From contig NZ_JADKPR010000010.1 in assembly GCF_015351475.1 (NCBI RefSeq), positions 90,711 to 154,710 on the forward strand: 64,000 nucleotides of DNA, read 5' to 3'. The DNA comes from Flavobacterium sp. HJJ (GTDB lineage Bacteria > Bacteroidota > Bacteroidia > Flavobacteriales > Flavobacteriaceae). Within the stretch, counting starts at the first letter, position 1. The number at the start of each line of letters is the position of its first letter. Position numbers and translations under genes: made by a program. This document shows positions 29,601 to 38,118 of this stretch, piece by piece. The notes beneath the pieces are model-generated. The model saw nothing but the letters and a program-made list of their open reading frames with translations. It did no database searches and was not told where the DNA came from.

Positions 29601-30720
29601 AAATACTAGATTGAAGCTCCTAGATTGCCGCGAAAATAAATTAACCAGCTTGGATGTTTCTGCTATCGGTACTCTTACAGAGCTGTATTGCCAGTCAAAT
29701 CAATTAACAAGTTTAGATGTAAGCAAAAATAAAGCTTTGGAATTTTTAAACTGTTCAAAAAATCAGTTAACCACTTTGGATATAAGCGTAAATACAGCCT
29801 TAGTCGGTTTATATTCTAATTCTAATCAATTAACGAATTTAAATCTGAAGAATGGAAACAATACTAAACTTGCCTATCTAAATTTTAAAATAAATCCAAA
29901 TTTAAGCTGTATTGAAGTTGATGATATTGATTATTCTAATACAAACTGGTCAAGTAAAAAAGATGCCACTGCAAGTTACAGCACTAATTGTACTCTTTCT
30001 TTTGTTACAATCCGGGATTCAAATTTTGAGCAGAAATTAATTGATTTAGGAATTGATACAGATGGCCTAAATGGAAAAATTACTGCAGCGAACATAAACT
30101 CAATTACCACTTTAGACCTCTCAAATAGTAATATCAAAGATTTAACCGGAATTGAAAATTTTACAGCATTAAACACTTTAGACTGCAGAAACAATCAGCT
30201 GGTTAGCCTGGATCTTTCCAAAAACACTAATCTTCAGATTCTATACGTCACTGGTAATCCGCTTGTGTACATAAATCTGCAAAATGGAAATAACCATAAT
30301 CTTATAGTAAAATCACCAACAGGCCGAAAAAAATCCAGTGCCGGCGGAACAACCTTTTTAGGAATTACTACTTTGGGTTGTGTAAAAGTTGACAATGCTG
30401 AATATTCTAATGCAAATTGGTCTAAAATCAAAGAAACAACAACTACCTATTCTGAAACTTGTACTTTAGGTCTGGAAGATTCTCAATTTAGCAAAGCTCA
30501 AGTATATCCAAACCCAACAAAAGGCGAAATTAACATTAACAATATCTCTTTAGAGAAAGCTAATATTTACGATCTGCGGGGACAGTTGGTAAAAACATTC
30601 ACCCTGGATTCAGGCAACACAAATAATACAATCAATTTATCAGGTCTTCCAAAAGGGGTTTACTTTGTATATCTAATTAATCAGGAGGCCGCTTCTGTCA
30701 AAAAAGTTATAGTTGAGTAA
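26695..30720 (+). CDS. Large T9SS-secreted multidomain protein: RCC1 repeats, SprB-like repeats, LamG, LRR, type A sorting domain
   Basis: The 1341-residue protein has a signal peptide (residues 1-19). At about 22-365 it carries seven RCC1-type repeats (GTLWTWG...GELGDG). At about 370-530 are two SprB-like modules ([22 protein letters not shown] and [12 protein letters not shown]), then an Ig-like segment. At 604-800 is a LamG/concanavalin-type domain ([21 protein letters not shown]). At about 815-1255 are leucine-rich repeats of about 21 residues (LDVSKN..LKTLDC..N). At about 1262-1341 is a type A T9SS sorting tail ([10 protein letters not shown]...KVIVE). It should cross the outer membrane by T9SS and act in adhesion or binding. 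No catalytic motif is seen. Confidence 0.9.
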   Translation: MKKTLLFILIILSYFPTKAQCWKTMAAGSEHTIAIKTDGTLWTWGFNGNGELGDGSWTSRNIPKKIGTDKDWKTIITGYNHSIAQKTDGTIWAWGDNYYGQLGDGTNSSKNIPTQIGIANDWQTIATGNHHTVAVKKDGTLWVWGGNYNGELGDGTTIGKNSPVQIGISNDWQTVTAGFSCTMALKKDGTLWAWGDNSSWQLADGTTANSSVPKQIGTAVNWKSVALGTGHAIALKTDGTLWAWGRNPNGALGDGTAINRTVPTQIGISTDWKTIAVGTDHSIALKTNGSLWTWGRNFYGQLGNGTTTESLVPIQIGENTWQTAVAGSYQTIGLNTDNSILTWGRNSYGQLGNGTSTDKKVPTLIDCPGALMATTKQINISCINDIGGSAYIASISGGTAPYSYLWSNGATTSSITGLKAGDYSCTITDADMLSITKNFVIIKPSPLFATTTIINTDCNGNNGIITIMANGGTEPYQYGISNMVFQSSNVFTNLSPGTYELYVKDYNGCIVSNTITITLNYTPPPTATAQTLYTNATVSSLQAVGSNIQWYNDLTGGTALNLSAALKTGKYYVSQTINGCESSRIAVDVTIMPVSANGSIPTNGLLAYYPFTGNANDTSGKGNNGIASNVTLIEDRFGKSNSAYSFNGTSSNIESNIANYPLKGGSRTITAWFKSSSKIGSPNSDFCLLNYGNIDDPNYWFKISFYSKGYLDIQFDSKTISSQENYFNDEWTFVALTFDETNNTYSLYINGVYKMSGTASLYTNGFNNFFRIGRNKLNNYFEGAIDDIGIWNRVLTQEEITGLYTPGIKEPVTLIPDPYFEQKLIDLKIDNGTIDGKVLTSKINTITQLNVSNSAIKDLTGIQDFAQLTDLYCNQNLLTALNVSKNTFLKTLDCNNNKIEVLDISKNIALDTLSCYSNRLTVLDVKINKSLKKLDCGSNQISSLDVSTNTDLIFLGCNTSLLTTLDISKNTRLKLLDCRENKLTSLDVSAIGTLTELYCQSNQLTSLDVSKNKALEFLNCSKNQLTTLDISVNTALVGLYSNSNQLTNLNLKNGNNTKLAYLNFKINPNLSCIEVDDIDYSNTNWSSKKDATASYSTNCTLSFVTIRDSNFEQKLIDLGIDTDGLNGKITAANINSITTLDLSNSNIKDLTGIENFTALNTLDCRNNQLVSLDLSKNTNLQILYVTGNPLVYINLQNGNNHNLIVKSPTGRKKSSAGGTTFLGITTLGCVKVDNAEYSNANWSKIKETTTTYSETCTLGLEDSQFSKAQVYPNPTKGEININNISLEKANIYDLRGQLVKTFTLDSGNTNNTINLSGLPKGVYFVYLINQEAASVKKVIVE

Positions 30721-30740
30721 ATTTACTTTGTTGAACAAAA

Positions 30741-30780
30741 AAACCACATTCTCATTAATTAGAAAATGTGGTTTTTTGTT
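30741..30780. terminator. Bidirectional intrinsic terminator
   Basis: AAACCACATT (30741-30750) pairs with AATGTGGTTT (30765-30774), with A-tracts on the left and T-tracts on the right, between the convergent surface-protein and MBL genes. Confidence 0.85.
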
Positions 30781-31638
30781 TTAAAAAATATCCGAGCAGC
30801 TAAACCGCTCTTTCAGCCTTACCCCCTTTTCGGTATGCTCAACAGTAATAATTTCGTTATGCGCATCGTGTTCCAAAAACAGATAGTAATTATTATCGGC
30901 GGCGGCATTCAGGAATTTTGACTTCTCAGGCATTGTTAACAAAGGTCTTGTATCATATCCCATTACATAAGGTAAAGGCAAATGTCCTGCTGTAGGAATC
31001 AAGTCTGCACAAAAAACAATCGTTTTACCTTGATACTGAATATGCGGAATCATCATTTTCTCGGTATGCCCATCAACATAAAAAATTCCAAATCCCAATT
31101 CATCTGAAACTGCAAAATCACTTTCGGATTTCAGAATAAAATTGAGCTGACCGCTTTCCTGCATCGGTAAAATATTCTCAGCTAAAAAAGATGCTTTTTC
31201 TCTGGCGTTTGGCTTTGTTGCCCATTCCCAATGGTTTTCGTTGGTCCAAAATTTAGCATTTTTAAAAGCGGGTTCATAACCCGTTTTGTCTTTGTTCCAT
31301 TGGATACTGCCGCCACAATGGTCAAAATGCAGATGCGTCATAAAAATATCAGTAATATCGTCGCGGTGAAAACCATATTTAGCCAATGATTTGTCCATAG
31401 AATGCGTTCCCCAAAGCGAGTAATATCCAAAAAATTTCTCTGACTGTTTATTCCCCATTCCCGTATCAATCAAAATCAATCGATTTCCGTCTTCAATCAG
31501 CAGACAGCGTGCTGCAATATCAATCAGATTATTTTTGTCGGCTGGATTGGTTTTGTTCCAGATAGTTTTTGGCACAACGCCAAACATTGCGCCTCCATCA
31601 AGTTTAAAATTGCCGGTTTCTATGGGATAAAGTTTCAT
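30781..31638 (-). CDS. MBL-fold metallo-hydrolase
   Basis: The 285-residue protein (ATG at 31638) carries the metallo-beta-lactamase signature THLHFDHCGG (His102, His104, Asp106, His107), a preceding LILIDTGMG strand, a downstream DGHTEKMMIP histidine and a final LEHDA. It has no signal peptide. Many such proteins are lactonases, glyoxalase II-like hydrolases or unknown. The length and DTGMGN...HLHFDHCGG layout are closest to the AHL-lactonase/MBL group, but no substrate can be assigned. It stands alone. Confidence 0.88.
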   Translation of the reverse strand: MKLYPIETGNFKLDGGAMFGVVPKTIWNKTNPADKNNLIDIAARCLLIEDGNRLILIDTGMGNKQSEKFFGYYSLWGTHSMDKSLAKYGFHRDDITDIFMTHLHFDHCGGSIQWNKDKTGYEPAFKNAKFWTNENHWEWATKPNAREKASFLAENILPMQESGQLNFILKSESDFAVSDELGFGIFYVDGHTEKMMIPHIQYQGKTIVFCADLIPTAGHLPLPYVMGYDTRPLLTMPEKSKFLNAAADNNYYLFLEHDAHNEIITVEHTEKGVRLKERFSCSDIF

Positions 31639-31772
31639 CAATATATTTTAAAGTTAAAAAACAATGCAATTTACCAAAATCTTATGGCTTAAATCCTCCT
31701 CATATAACAAATTTCTATCTGGATATTAGTTATATAAATGTTATCAGTTATGAAAAAAAGCATTTTATATAG

Positions 31773-31780
31773 TATCTTTG
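31773..31780 (+). promoter_or_regulatory. -7 box (TATCTTTG) of the suf operon
   Basis: This is a strong TAnnTTTG match. Transcription would begin near 31787, leaving a leader of about 110 nt before the first suf gene, long enough for regulation. No obvious iron regulator site was recognised. Confidence 0.55.
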
Positions 31781-31894
31781 CAGTTAATTTAGACGAAATA
31801 AAGATTAGGATTTAGAGAAGCTTACAGAAATTGTGCTGACTACAGAACTCACAATAAGTTATTTAATTCTAAAAAAATTTAAAAAAAAACTAAG

Positions 31895-32224
31895 ATGATA
31901 CAAGTTTCTGATACTGCCAAAAAGAAAATCATCGATTTGATGAAAGATGATGGTTATGATGCTGCTATAGACTACGTAAGAGTAGGTGTAAAAAGCGGTG
32001 GTTGCTCTGGTTTGTCATATGATTTGAAATTTGACAAAAACAAAGGCGAAGATGATAAAATATTTGAAGACAACGAAATAAAAATTGCAGTCGAAAAAAA
32101 ATCGTTCCTTTATTTAGCAGGAACAATTTTAGAATTTTCTGGAGGATTAAATGGCAAAGGATTTGTCTTTAATAATCCAAATGCTAATAGGACCTGCGGT
32201 TGTGGGGAATCGTTCTCACTTTAG
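31895..32224 (+). CDS. SufA/IscA-like iron-sulfur carrier
   Basis: The 109-residue A-type carrier has the three cluster-binding cysteines Cys37 (GGCSGL), Cys101 and Cys103 (TCGCGESF) at the standard positions. Such proteins receive [2Fe-2S] or [4Fe-4S] clusters from the SufBCD scaffold and pass them to client enzymes. It is the first gene of the suf cluster, 79 bp before sufB, with an ORF-less hairpin in the gap. SufA is more likely than IscA given the operon, but the sequence alone does not separate them. Confidence 0.92.
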   Translation: MIQVSDTAKKKIIDLMKDDGYDAAIDYVRVGVKSGGCSGLSYDLKFDKNKGEDDKIFEDNEIKIAVEKKSFLYLAGTILEFSGGLNGKGFVFNNPNANRTCGCGESFSL

Positions 32225-32230
32225 TCAAAT

Positions 32231-32289
32231 GTCGAAAGTCATAAAGTCGAAAGACCATATAATGACTTTCTAACTTTAGACTTTCAAAC
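32231..32289 (+). repeat. Solo short-word hairpin between sufA-like and sufB
   Basis: The left arm (32231-32253) is tandem GTCGAAA/GTCATAAA words. The right arm (32266-32289) is the imperfect complement made of CTTTCTAA/CTTTAGA/CTTTCAAA. It has the same design as the ORF-bearing elements at 33758 and 35042, but with a 12-nt loop and no ORF. Confidence 0.65.
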
Positions 32290-32303
32290 TTTAAGACTTA
32301 AAA

Positions 32304-33752
32304 ATGAATAAATACACCGAAGACGATTTAAAAATCGAATTAGAGACCAAAGAATATGAGTACGGATTTTATACTGAATTAGAATCCGAAACTTTTCCTA
32401 TTGGTTTAAACGAAGATATTGTTCGAGCGATCTCCCAAAAGAAAGACGAGCCGCAATGGATGACCGACTGGCGCATAGAAGCTTTTCGCGCCTGGCAGGA
32501 AATGATTGAGCCGGAATGGGCAAATGTTAATTATATAAAACCCGATTTTCAGGCAATTTCCTATTATTCAGCTCCTAAAAAAGCGGATCCAAACAAGACT
32601 CTTGACGATGTAGATCCAGAACTTTTGGAAATGTACAAAAAGTTAGGAATCTCAATCGATGAGCAAAAAAAGATGAACAACATCGCTATGGATATTGTGG
32701 TTGACTCCGTTTCGGTTGCGACTACATTCAAAGCGACATTGGCCGAGAAAGGAATAATCTTCATGAGTATTTCTGAAGCGATCAAAGAACATCCTGAATT
32801 AGTCCGTAAACATCTCGGTACTGTTGTTCCTCAAAAAGACAACTTCTATGCGGCCTTGAATTCGGCTGTTTTCTCAGACGGATCTTTCTGTTATATTCCA
32901 AAAGGCGTTCGCTGTCCAATGGAACTCTCTACTTATTTTAGAATCAATCAAGCAGGAACCGGACAATTCGAAAGAACTTTATTAGTTGCTGACGAAGGAA
33001 GTTATGTCTCTTACCTAGAAGGATGTACTGCTCCAACCCGTGATGAAAACCAATTGCATGCTGCAGTTGTAGAATTAATCGCTTTGGAAGGTGCTGAAAT
33101 AAAATATTCTACAGTTCAAAACTGGTATCCAGGAAATAAAGAAGGTAAAGGCGGGGTTTTCAATTTTGTAACCAAAAGAGGATTGTGTGAGAATAATGCA
33201 AAAATCTCCTGGACACAAGTAGAAACAGGATCTGCAATTACTTGGAAATATCCATCTGTTGTTTTAAAAGGAGATAACTCTATCGGAGAATTTTATTCGA
33301 TTGCTGTTACCAATAATTTCCAGCAGGCAGATACAGGAACCAAAATGATTCACTTGGGTAAAAACAGTAAATCAACTATTATTTCCAAAGGAATTTCTGC
33401 AGGAAAATCACAAAACAGTTATAGAGGTTTAGTGCAAATTAGTGCAAGAGCAGAAAACGCCAGAAACTTTTCGCAATGTGACTCTTTATTAATGGGTAAC
33501 AATTGTGGAGCGCATACTTTCCCTTACATCGAAAGCAAAAATCCATCGGCCAAAATAGAACACGAAGCGACAACCAGTAAAATTGGTGAAGATCAGGTTT
33601 TCTATTGCAACCAACGCGGAATCCCAACTGAAAAAGCAATTGCACTTATCGTAAATGGTTTCAGTAAAGACGTGTTGAACAAATTGCCAATGGAGTTTGC
33701 TGTGGAAGCACAAAAATTATTGGAAATTTCATTGGAAGGAAGTGTTGGTTAA
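32304..33752 (+). CDS. sufB: Fe-S cluster scaffold protein SufB
   Basis: The 482-residue protein is full-length SufB, with [24 protein letters not shown], the beta-helix core, [56 protein letters not shown] and the closing [18 protein letters not shown]. SufB forms the SufBC2D scaffold where clusters are assembled from SufE-delivered sulfur. It is followed not directly by sufC but by a hairpin-bracketed four-helix-bundle ORF. Confidence 0.97.
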   Translation: MNKYTEDDLKIELETKEYEYGFYTELESETFPIGLNEDIVRAISQKKDEPQWMTDWRIEAFRAWQEMIEPEWANVNYIKPDFQAISYYSAPKKADPNKTLDDVDPELLEMYKKLGISIDEQKKMNNIAMDIVVDSVSVATTFKATLAEKGIIFMSISEAIKEHPELVRKHLGTVVPQKDNFYAALNSAVFSDGSFCYIPKGVRCPMELSTYFRINQAGTGQFERTLLVADEGSYVSYLEGCTAPTRDENQLHAAVVELIALEGAEIKYSTVQNWYPGNKEGKGGVFNFVTKRGLCENNAKISWTQVETGSAITWKYPSVVLKGDNSIGEFYSIAVTNNFQQADTGTKMIHLGKNSKSTIISKGISAGKSQNSYRGLVQISARAENARNFSQCDSLLMGNNCGAHTFPYIESKNPSAKIEHEATTSKIGEDQVFYCNQRGIPTEKAIALIVNGFSKDVLNKLPMEFAVEAQKLLEISLEGSVG

Positions 33753-33757
33753 GAATT

Positions 33758-34263
33758 GTTTAAAGTTTAAGGTTTAAAGTTGTTGGACTGAATTATAAGA
33801 ATTTTCGGTAACTTTAAACAAAGAAAACTTTAAACAAAAAATATGGCAACAATAAGTCGATTTGAAGATTTAGAAATTTGGAAAGAAGCCAGACGATTAG
33901 CGAAAGAAATTCAAATTATTTCTTTGGAAACAGAATTGAAGAATGATTTTAGATTTAAAGATCAAATAAAAGCTTCCTCAGGTTCTGTAATGGATAATAT
34001 AGCAGAAGGATTTGAAAGAAATGGAAATTTAGAATTTCGACAATTTTTATCAATCGCAAAGGGTTCTGCAGGAGAAACAAGATCTCAACTCTACAGAGTT
34101 TTTGATTTTGGTTATATTAAAGAAGATAAATTTGAAATTCTGAAAACAGATTTTGAAAATTTAAGTGGTAAAATAAACAATTTTATATCATATTTAAACA
34201 AGAAAGATTTTAAAGGCACTAAGTTTCAGTAACTACAAGAACTTTAAACTTTAAACTTTAAAC
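33758..34263 (+). mobile_element. Hairpin-bracketed element carrying a four-helix-bundle ORF (sufB-sufC junction)
   Basis: The 24-nt left arm (33758-33781), a period-7 repeat of GTTTAAA, is complementary over its full length to the 24-nt right arm (34240-34263), a period-7 repeat of AACTTTA, with one G-U pair. The arms enclose only the ORF at 33843-34232. This is the layout of a 23S rRNA intervening sequence, but here in an mRNA. Mobility is inferred, as no target duplication or transposase was found. Confidence 0.6.
33843..34232 (+). CDS. Four-helix-bundle protein, S23/23S-rRNA-intervening-sequence family (first copy)
   Basis: The 129-residue protein begins [18 protein letters not shown] and carries the family core ([48 protein letters not shown]). 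Members are known from ORFs inside 23S rRNA intervening sequences and as relatives of the Avd accessory protein of diversity-generating retroelements. Their biochemical role is unclear beyond nucleic-acid binding. Here the gene is not in rRNA but between sufB and sufC, enclosed by a 24-bp inverted repeat. It has no likely role in Fe-S assembly. Confidence 0.88.
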   Translation: MATISRFEDLEIWKEARRLAKEIQIISLETELKNDFRFKDQIKASSGSVMDNIAEGFERNGNLEFRQFLSIAKGSAGETRSQLYRVFDFGYIKEDKFEILKTDFENLSGKINNFISYLNKKDFKGTKFQ

Positions 34264-34274
34264 AAATAAAACGG

Positions 34275-35027
34275 ATGTTAAGCATAAAAAATTTACACGC
34301 CTCAATAGGTGACAAAGAAATATTAAAAGGAATTAACCTTGAGATAAAAGCTGGAGAAGTACACGCTATAATGGGACCTAACGGTGCCGGAAAAAGTACT
34401 TTATCTGCTGTAATTGCTGGAAACGAAAACTACGAAGTAACTGATGGAGAAGTAATTTTGGACGGAGAAGATCTTGCCGAATTAGCTCCGGAAGAAAGAG
34501 CACACAAAGGAGTTTTCCTTTCGTTCCAATATCCTGTAGAAATCCCAGGTGTTTCGGTAACCAATTTTATGAGATCGGCAATCAACGAAACCCGTAAAGC
34601 CAAAGGCCAGGAAGAAATGCCAGCAAATGAAATGCTGAAATTGATTCGTGAAAAATCGGAATTATTGGAAATCGACAGAAAATTTCTTTCCCGTTCCTTA
34701 AACGAAGGATTTTCTGGAGGAGAAAAAAAACGTAACGAGATTTTCCAAATGGCAATGTTAGAGCCAAAATTAGCTATCCTTGACGAAACCGATTCTGGAT
34801 TGGATATTGATGCGCTTCGTATCGTTGCCAATGGTGTAAACAAATTGAAAAGCGAGAAAAACGCAGTAGTTGTAATTACGCACTACCAAAGATTATTGGA
34901 TTATATCGTTCCTGATTTTGTTCACGTTCTTTACAACGGAAAAATCGTGAAATCTGGTGATGCGTCGCTTGCACACGAATTAGAAGACAAAGGATACGAC
35001 TGGATCAAACAAGAACAAGAAGCGTAA
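34275..35027 (+). CDS. sufC: Fe-S assembly ATPase SufC
   Basis: The 250-residue ABC-type ATPase has Walker [10 protein letters not shown] (residues 34-42), the SufC-specific signature [17 protein letters not shown] in place of a classical LSGGQ, Walker [13 protein letters not shown] and the H-loop [10 protein letters not shown]. It powers the SufBC2D scaffold in the cytoplasm. It starts 11 bp after the right arm of the sufB-sufC element, so its translation may depend on that structure. Confidence 0.97.
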   Translation: MLSIKNLHASIGDKEILKGINLEIKAGEVHAIMGPNGAGKSTLSAVIAGNENYEVTDGEVILDGEDLAELAPEERAHKGVFLSFQYPVEIPGVSVTNFMRSAINETRKAKGQEEMPANEMLKLIREKSELLEIDRKFLSRSLNEGFSGGEKKRNEIFQMAMLEPKLAILDETDSGLDIDALRIVANGVNKLKSEKNAVVVITHYQRLLDYIVPDFVHVLYNGKIVKSGDASLAHELEDKGYDWIKQEQEA

Positions 35028-35041
35028 TAGTCGAAGGTCAA

Positions 35042-35533
35042 AAGTCTTAAAGTCAAAAGAAAAAGTGAATGGGTAAATTTAATTCTTTCGAAGAAATTAA
35101 TTCTTGGCAAAAATCAAGAATATTCAACAAAAGAATATATTTAATTACTGAATCTTCAACTTTTAAAAAAGACTTTGATTTTGTTAGACAAATTAGGCGA
35201 GCATCAATTTCAATATCATCAAACATAGCTGAAGGTTTTGAAAGAAATACAGATAAAGAGTTTATTTACTTTTTATATGTTGCCAAAGCATCTGCGGGTG
35301 AAGTTCGGTCCCAATTATATTTGGCATATGATTTAGAATATATTGCAAAAGAAGAATTTGAAACATTATTAGAATCCGTAACAGAAATATCAAAATTGTT
35401 AAGTGGTTTTATTAAATATTTGAGTCCAAAGTCATAAGCAAATTGCTCTGACTTTCAAATTTTAAGACTCATAAATAACAGAATGGTCGACAATCTTAAG
35501 TCTTTAGACTTTCGACTTTCGACTTTAAGACTT
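35042..35533 (+). mobile_element. Hairpin-bracketed element carrying a second four-helix-bundle ORF (sufC-sufD junction)
   Basis: AAGTCTTAAAGTC (35042-35054) is the exact reverse complement of GACTTTAAGACTT (35521-35533). Both ends lie in longer tracts of GTC- or GAC-centred words repeated every 7-8 nt (left 35031-35056, right about 35449-35533). Only the ORF at 35069-35437 lies between. The design matches the sufB-sufC element, but the words differ. Confidence 0.55.
35069..35437 (+). CDS. Four-helix-bundle protein, S23/23S-rRNA-intervening-sequence family (second copy)
   Basis: This 122-residue relative of the protein at 33843-34232 shares the pattern [49 protein letters not shown], but the two are clearly diverged, so they are not a recent duplication within the operon. 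It sits in the sufC-sufD gap, bracketed by complementary GACTTTAAGACTT tracts. Two independent insertions of the same ORF family into adjacent junctions of one operon is unusual. Confidence 0.88.
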   Translation: MGKFNSFEEINSWQKSRIFNKRIYLITESSTFKKDFDFVRQIRRASISISSNIAEGFERNTDKEFIYFLYVAKASAGEVRSQLYLAYDLEYIAKEEFETLLESVTEISKLLSGFIKYLSPKS

Positions 35534-35541
35534 AATTAAAA

Positions 35542-36858
35542 ATGGATTTAAAAGAAAAATTACTATCGTCTTTTATGGCTTTTGAAGAACGTGTTGATGT
35601 TCACTCTGAACTTCATGATGTTCGAACTTTAGCCATAAAAAACTTCGAAAATAAAGGTTTCCCAACCAAAAAGGAAGAAAGCTGGAAATACACTTCGCTA
35701 AGCGCCATCCTAAAAAATGACTTTAGCGTTTTCCCAAAAACAGAAAGCACCATTCAATACAGCGACGTAAAAAAATATTTTTTACACGAAATAGACACCT
35801 ACAAAGTAGTGTTTATTGATGGTGTTTTTAGTTCGCATTTATCTTCAACAACACACGACGGAATTGACGTTTGTCTAATGTCATCGGCATTGAACAAACC
35901 CAAATACAAAATGGTGATTGATACCTATTTCAATAAAATTGCCAGCAAAGACGAAAGTTTGACTTCCTTGAATACTGCTTTTGCAAATGAAGGCGCTTAT
36001 ATCAATATCCCAAAAAGCAAAGTTGCCGACAAACCTATCGAGATCATGTATTTCTCTACAGGAAACGAAACTGCTCTTTTGGTACAGCCAAGAAACTTGG
36101 TTATTGTTGGCGAAAACTCACACGTACAAATCATTGAGCGTCACCAAAGTTTGAACAACAATCCGGTTTTGACCAATTCGGTTACCGAGATTTTTGCTCA
36201 AAAAAGAGCCATTGTCGATTATTACAAAATCCAAAATGACAATCTGGAAGCTAATTTAATTGACAATACGTATGTTTCTCAAAAACAGGAAAGTAACGTT
36301 TCGGTACACACTTTCTCTTTTGGAGGAAACTTAACCAGAAACAATCTGAATTTCTATCATTTTGGAGAAAGACTGACAAGCACTTTAAACGGAATCACAA
36401 TTATTGGAGATAAACAGCACGTTGATCATTACACCTTGGTAAACCATGCTTCACCAAACTGCGAAAGTTTTCAGGATTACAAAGGAATTTTCACCGACCG
36501 TTCCACTGGAGTTTTCAACGGTAAAGTATATGTTGAAAAAGAAGCTCAAAAAACAAATGCATTCCAAAAAAGCAACAACATCCTTTTGAGCGACAAAGCT
36601 ACTATCAACGCTAAACCGCAATTAGAAATTTTTGCTGATGATGTAAAATGTTCTCACGGCTGTACTGTTGGACAATTGGACGAAACTGCTATGTTCTATA
36701 TGCAACAACGCGGAATTCCAAAGAAAGAAGCCAAAGCATTATTGATGTATGCTTTCTCAAACTCAGTAATTGAAAACATCAAAATACCGGAATTAAAACA
36801 ACGAATCACCAAAATTATCGCTAATAAATTGGGCGTAAAAATTGGATTTGATTTGTAA
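35542..36858 (+). CDS. sufD: Fe-S cluster assembly protein SufD
   Basis: The 438-residue protein has the SufB/SufD beta-helix fold, with EESWKYTSL near the N-terminus, a middle region VDHYTLVNHASPNCESFQDYKGIF and the C-terminal CSHGCTVGQLDETAMFYMQQRGIPKKEAKALLMYAFSN. It completes the SufBC2D scaffold. It starts 8 bp after the right arm of the preceding element and ends about 70 bp before a terminator, which closes this first suf transcript. Confidence 0.97.
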   Translation: MDLKEKLLSSFMAFEERVDVHSELHDVRTLAIKNFENKGFPTKKEESWKYTSLSAILKNDFSVFPKTESTIQYSDVKKYFLHEIDTYKVVFIDGVFSSHLSSTTHDGIDVCLMSSALNKPKYKMVIDTYFNKIASKDESLTSLNTAFANEGAYINIPKSKVADKPIEIMYFSTGNETALLVQPRNLVIVGENSHVQIIERHQSLNNNPVLTNSVTEIFAQKRAIVDYYKIQNDNLEANLIDNTYVSQKQESNVSVHTFSFGGNLTRNNLNFYHFGERLTSTLNGITIIGDKQHVDHYTLVNHASPNCESFQDYKGIFTDRSTGVFNGKVYVEKEAQKTNAFQKSNNILLSDKATINAKPQLEIFADDVKCSHGCTVGQLDETAMFYMQQRGIPKKEAKALLMYAFSNSVIENIKIPELKQRITKIIANKLGVKIGFDL

Positions 36859-36927
36859 CAATTTATAATGTGCCTAATCCTGCTGTTCATTACAAGCTTT
36901 TTGGCACTGTTGCATTTTTTTAAAAAC

Positions 36928-36964
36928 AAAAAAAGGAGCTTCCGCTGGTCGCTCTTTTTTGTTT
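36928..36964 (+). terminator. Intrinsic terminator after sufD
   Basis: A-tract plus GGAGC pairs with GCTC plus T-tract around a short loop, about 70 bp after the sufD stop. The stem has a one-base bulge. Confidence 0.65.
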
Positions 36965-37040
36965 AGAAAAATTGCACCATTACTGCAAAAGGCTTTCCAT
37001 TTCCATCAGGGGCAAAACACACATCGATTAAAAAAATGAG

Positions 37041-37048
37041 TATCTTTG
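37041..37048 (+). promoter_or_regulatory. -7 box (TATCTTTG) of the Uma2-type gene
   Basis: This TAnnTTTG match ends 20 bp before the ATG at 37069 and shows that the gene is not part of the suf transcript. Confidence 0.55.
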
Positions 37049-37068
37049 AATATTAAATTCAATCGACG

Positions 37069-37668
37069 ATGGCAACTATCATAACCGACATAAATGATTT
37101 AGACCTAAGTAAATCATACACTTACGCCGATTATCTTACTTGGAATTTTCAAGAAAGACTGGAAATTCTGAAAGGTAAAATTTTCAAGATGAGTCCCGCT
37201 CCAAGCAGAAAACATCAAGAAATTTCAGCAAAGATATTTCGAAAATTTGATCGTTATTTTGAAAACAAATTATGTAATATTTATTATGCTCCTTTTGATG
37301 TTCGTTTGAAAAATTTCAAAAAAAGCACTTCAGACAAAGAAATTACAACTGTTGTCCAGCCTGACATTTGTGTGATTTGCGATAAAGAAAAATTAGACGA
37401 CAGAGGATGTATTGGAGCTCCCGATTTAATTATTGAAATTCTTTCGCCTGGAAATTCAAAAAAAGAAATGGATATCAAATTTGATTTATACGAAGAGAAC
37501 GCTGTTAAAGAATATTGGATAGTCGAACCATTTCAAAAATCAATATTAATTTATACACTGCAAAATGACAAATACATTGGACTAAAACCTATCGCTGAAG
37601 AAGGATGGGTACATAGTCCACTGTTCCCTGAACTGACTTTCAATGTAGAAGAAATTTTTAGGGATTAA
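37069..37668 (+). CDS. Uma2 family (DUF820) PD-(D/E)XK nuclease-like protein
   Basis: The 199-residue protein has the Uma2 layout: YTYADYLTWNFQERLEILKGKIFKMSPAPSRKHQEIS at the N-terminus and the catalytic-type core VVQPDICVICD...GAPDLIIEILSPGNSKKEMDIKFDLYEENAVKEYWIVEP with PD, E and K in nuclease spacing. The family is predicted to be a restriction-like endonuclease, but the biological role is largely unknown. Here it is a single gene with its own promoter and terminator inside the block separating sufD from sufS. Confidence 0.88.
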   Translation: MATIITDINDLDLSKSYTYADYLTWNFQERLEILKGKIFKMSPAPSRKHQEISAKIFRKFDRYFENKLCNIYYAPFDVRLKNFKKSTSDKEITTVVQPDICVICDKEKLDDRGCIGAPDLIIEILSPGNSKKEMDIKFDLYEENAVKEYWIVEPFQKSILIYTLQNDKYIGLKPIAEEGWVHSPLFPELTFNVEEIFRD

Positions 37669-37689
37669 TTCAATTTCATAATAAAAATG

Positions 37690-37728
37690 AAACCCGACAG
37701 ATTTTTGGAAATCTGTCGGGTTTTTTAC
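37690..37728. terminator. Bidirectional intrinsic terminator
   Basis: AAACCCGACAGATTT (37690-37704) pairs perfectly with 37709-37723 around a 4-nt loop, followed by a T-run. It separates the Uma2 gene (+) from the ASCH-like gene (-). Confidence 0.92.
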
Positions 37729-37734
37729 TTTTTA

Positions 37735-38115
37735 TTATTCTTTACTTTCCCAATAAGCAAAAGATTGTGGAGGAGTTAAATTATAATCTTCCTTTAGACA
37801 TTTAGGCGTTTTAAACCTTATTTGGTTTTTTATTTGAATAGCAAAACCTTGTTCACGATTCGCAAAATACTGATAAAAATAATCTTCACTTATTCCTGAA
37901 AATTCCTTTGTCCGTTCCCATAAAGTTCCTAAATCATCATTAAAAATCTGGTCAATTTGAAATTCACCAATCACTTTTTGAACAGGCGAAGAAGCATAAA
38001 CTAAAACCGAAGTAACATTTTGATTTTTGAAAATAGCTTTTCTGAATTCAAATTTTTTTGTTCCATCAAATATTTTATTCGCAAATTGAGGCTTTATTGA
38101 TAGTACTACTTTCAT
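37735..38115 (-). CDS. ASCH/PUA-like domain protein
   Basis: The 126-residue protein begins KVVLSIKPQFANKIFDGTKKFEFRKAIF, the ASCH-type opening in which a lysine/arginine-rich loop follows the first strand, and continues VLVYASSPVQKVIGEFQI and QGFAIQIKNQIRFKTPKCL. ASCH domains have a PUA-like fold and are predicted to bind RNA or modified nucleic acid. It is the last gene of a three-gene minus-strand cassette, 3 bp after the PIN-GNAT fusion. A self-standing ASCH protein beside a PIN protein with its own PUA-like tail suggests an RNA-directed system. The function is inferred. Confidence 0.8.
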   Translation of the reverse strand: MKVVLSIKPQFANKIFDGTKKFEFRKAIFKNQNVTSVLVYASSPVQKVIGEFQIDQIFNDDLGTLWERTKEFSGISEDYFYQYFANREQGFAIQIKNQIRFKTPKCLKEDYNLTPPQSFAYWESKE

Positions 38116-38118
38116 ATG

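Noticed and set aside
33843..35437. S23 genes as evidence of a 23S rRNA locus
   Set aside because: No rRNA sequence surrounds them. The flanks are sufB, sufC and sufD.
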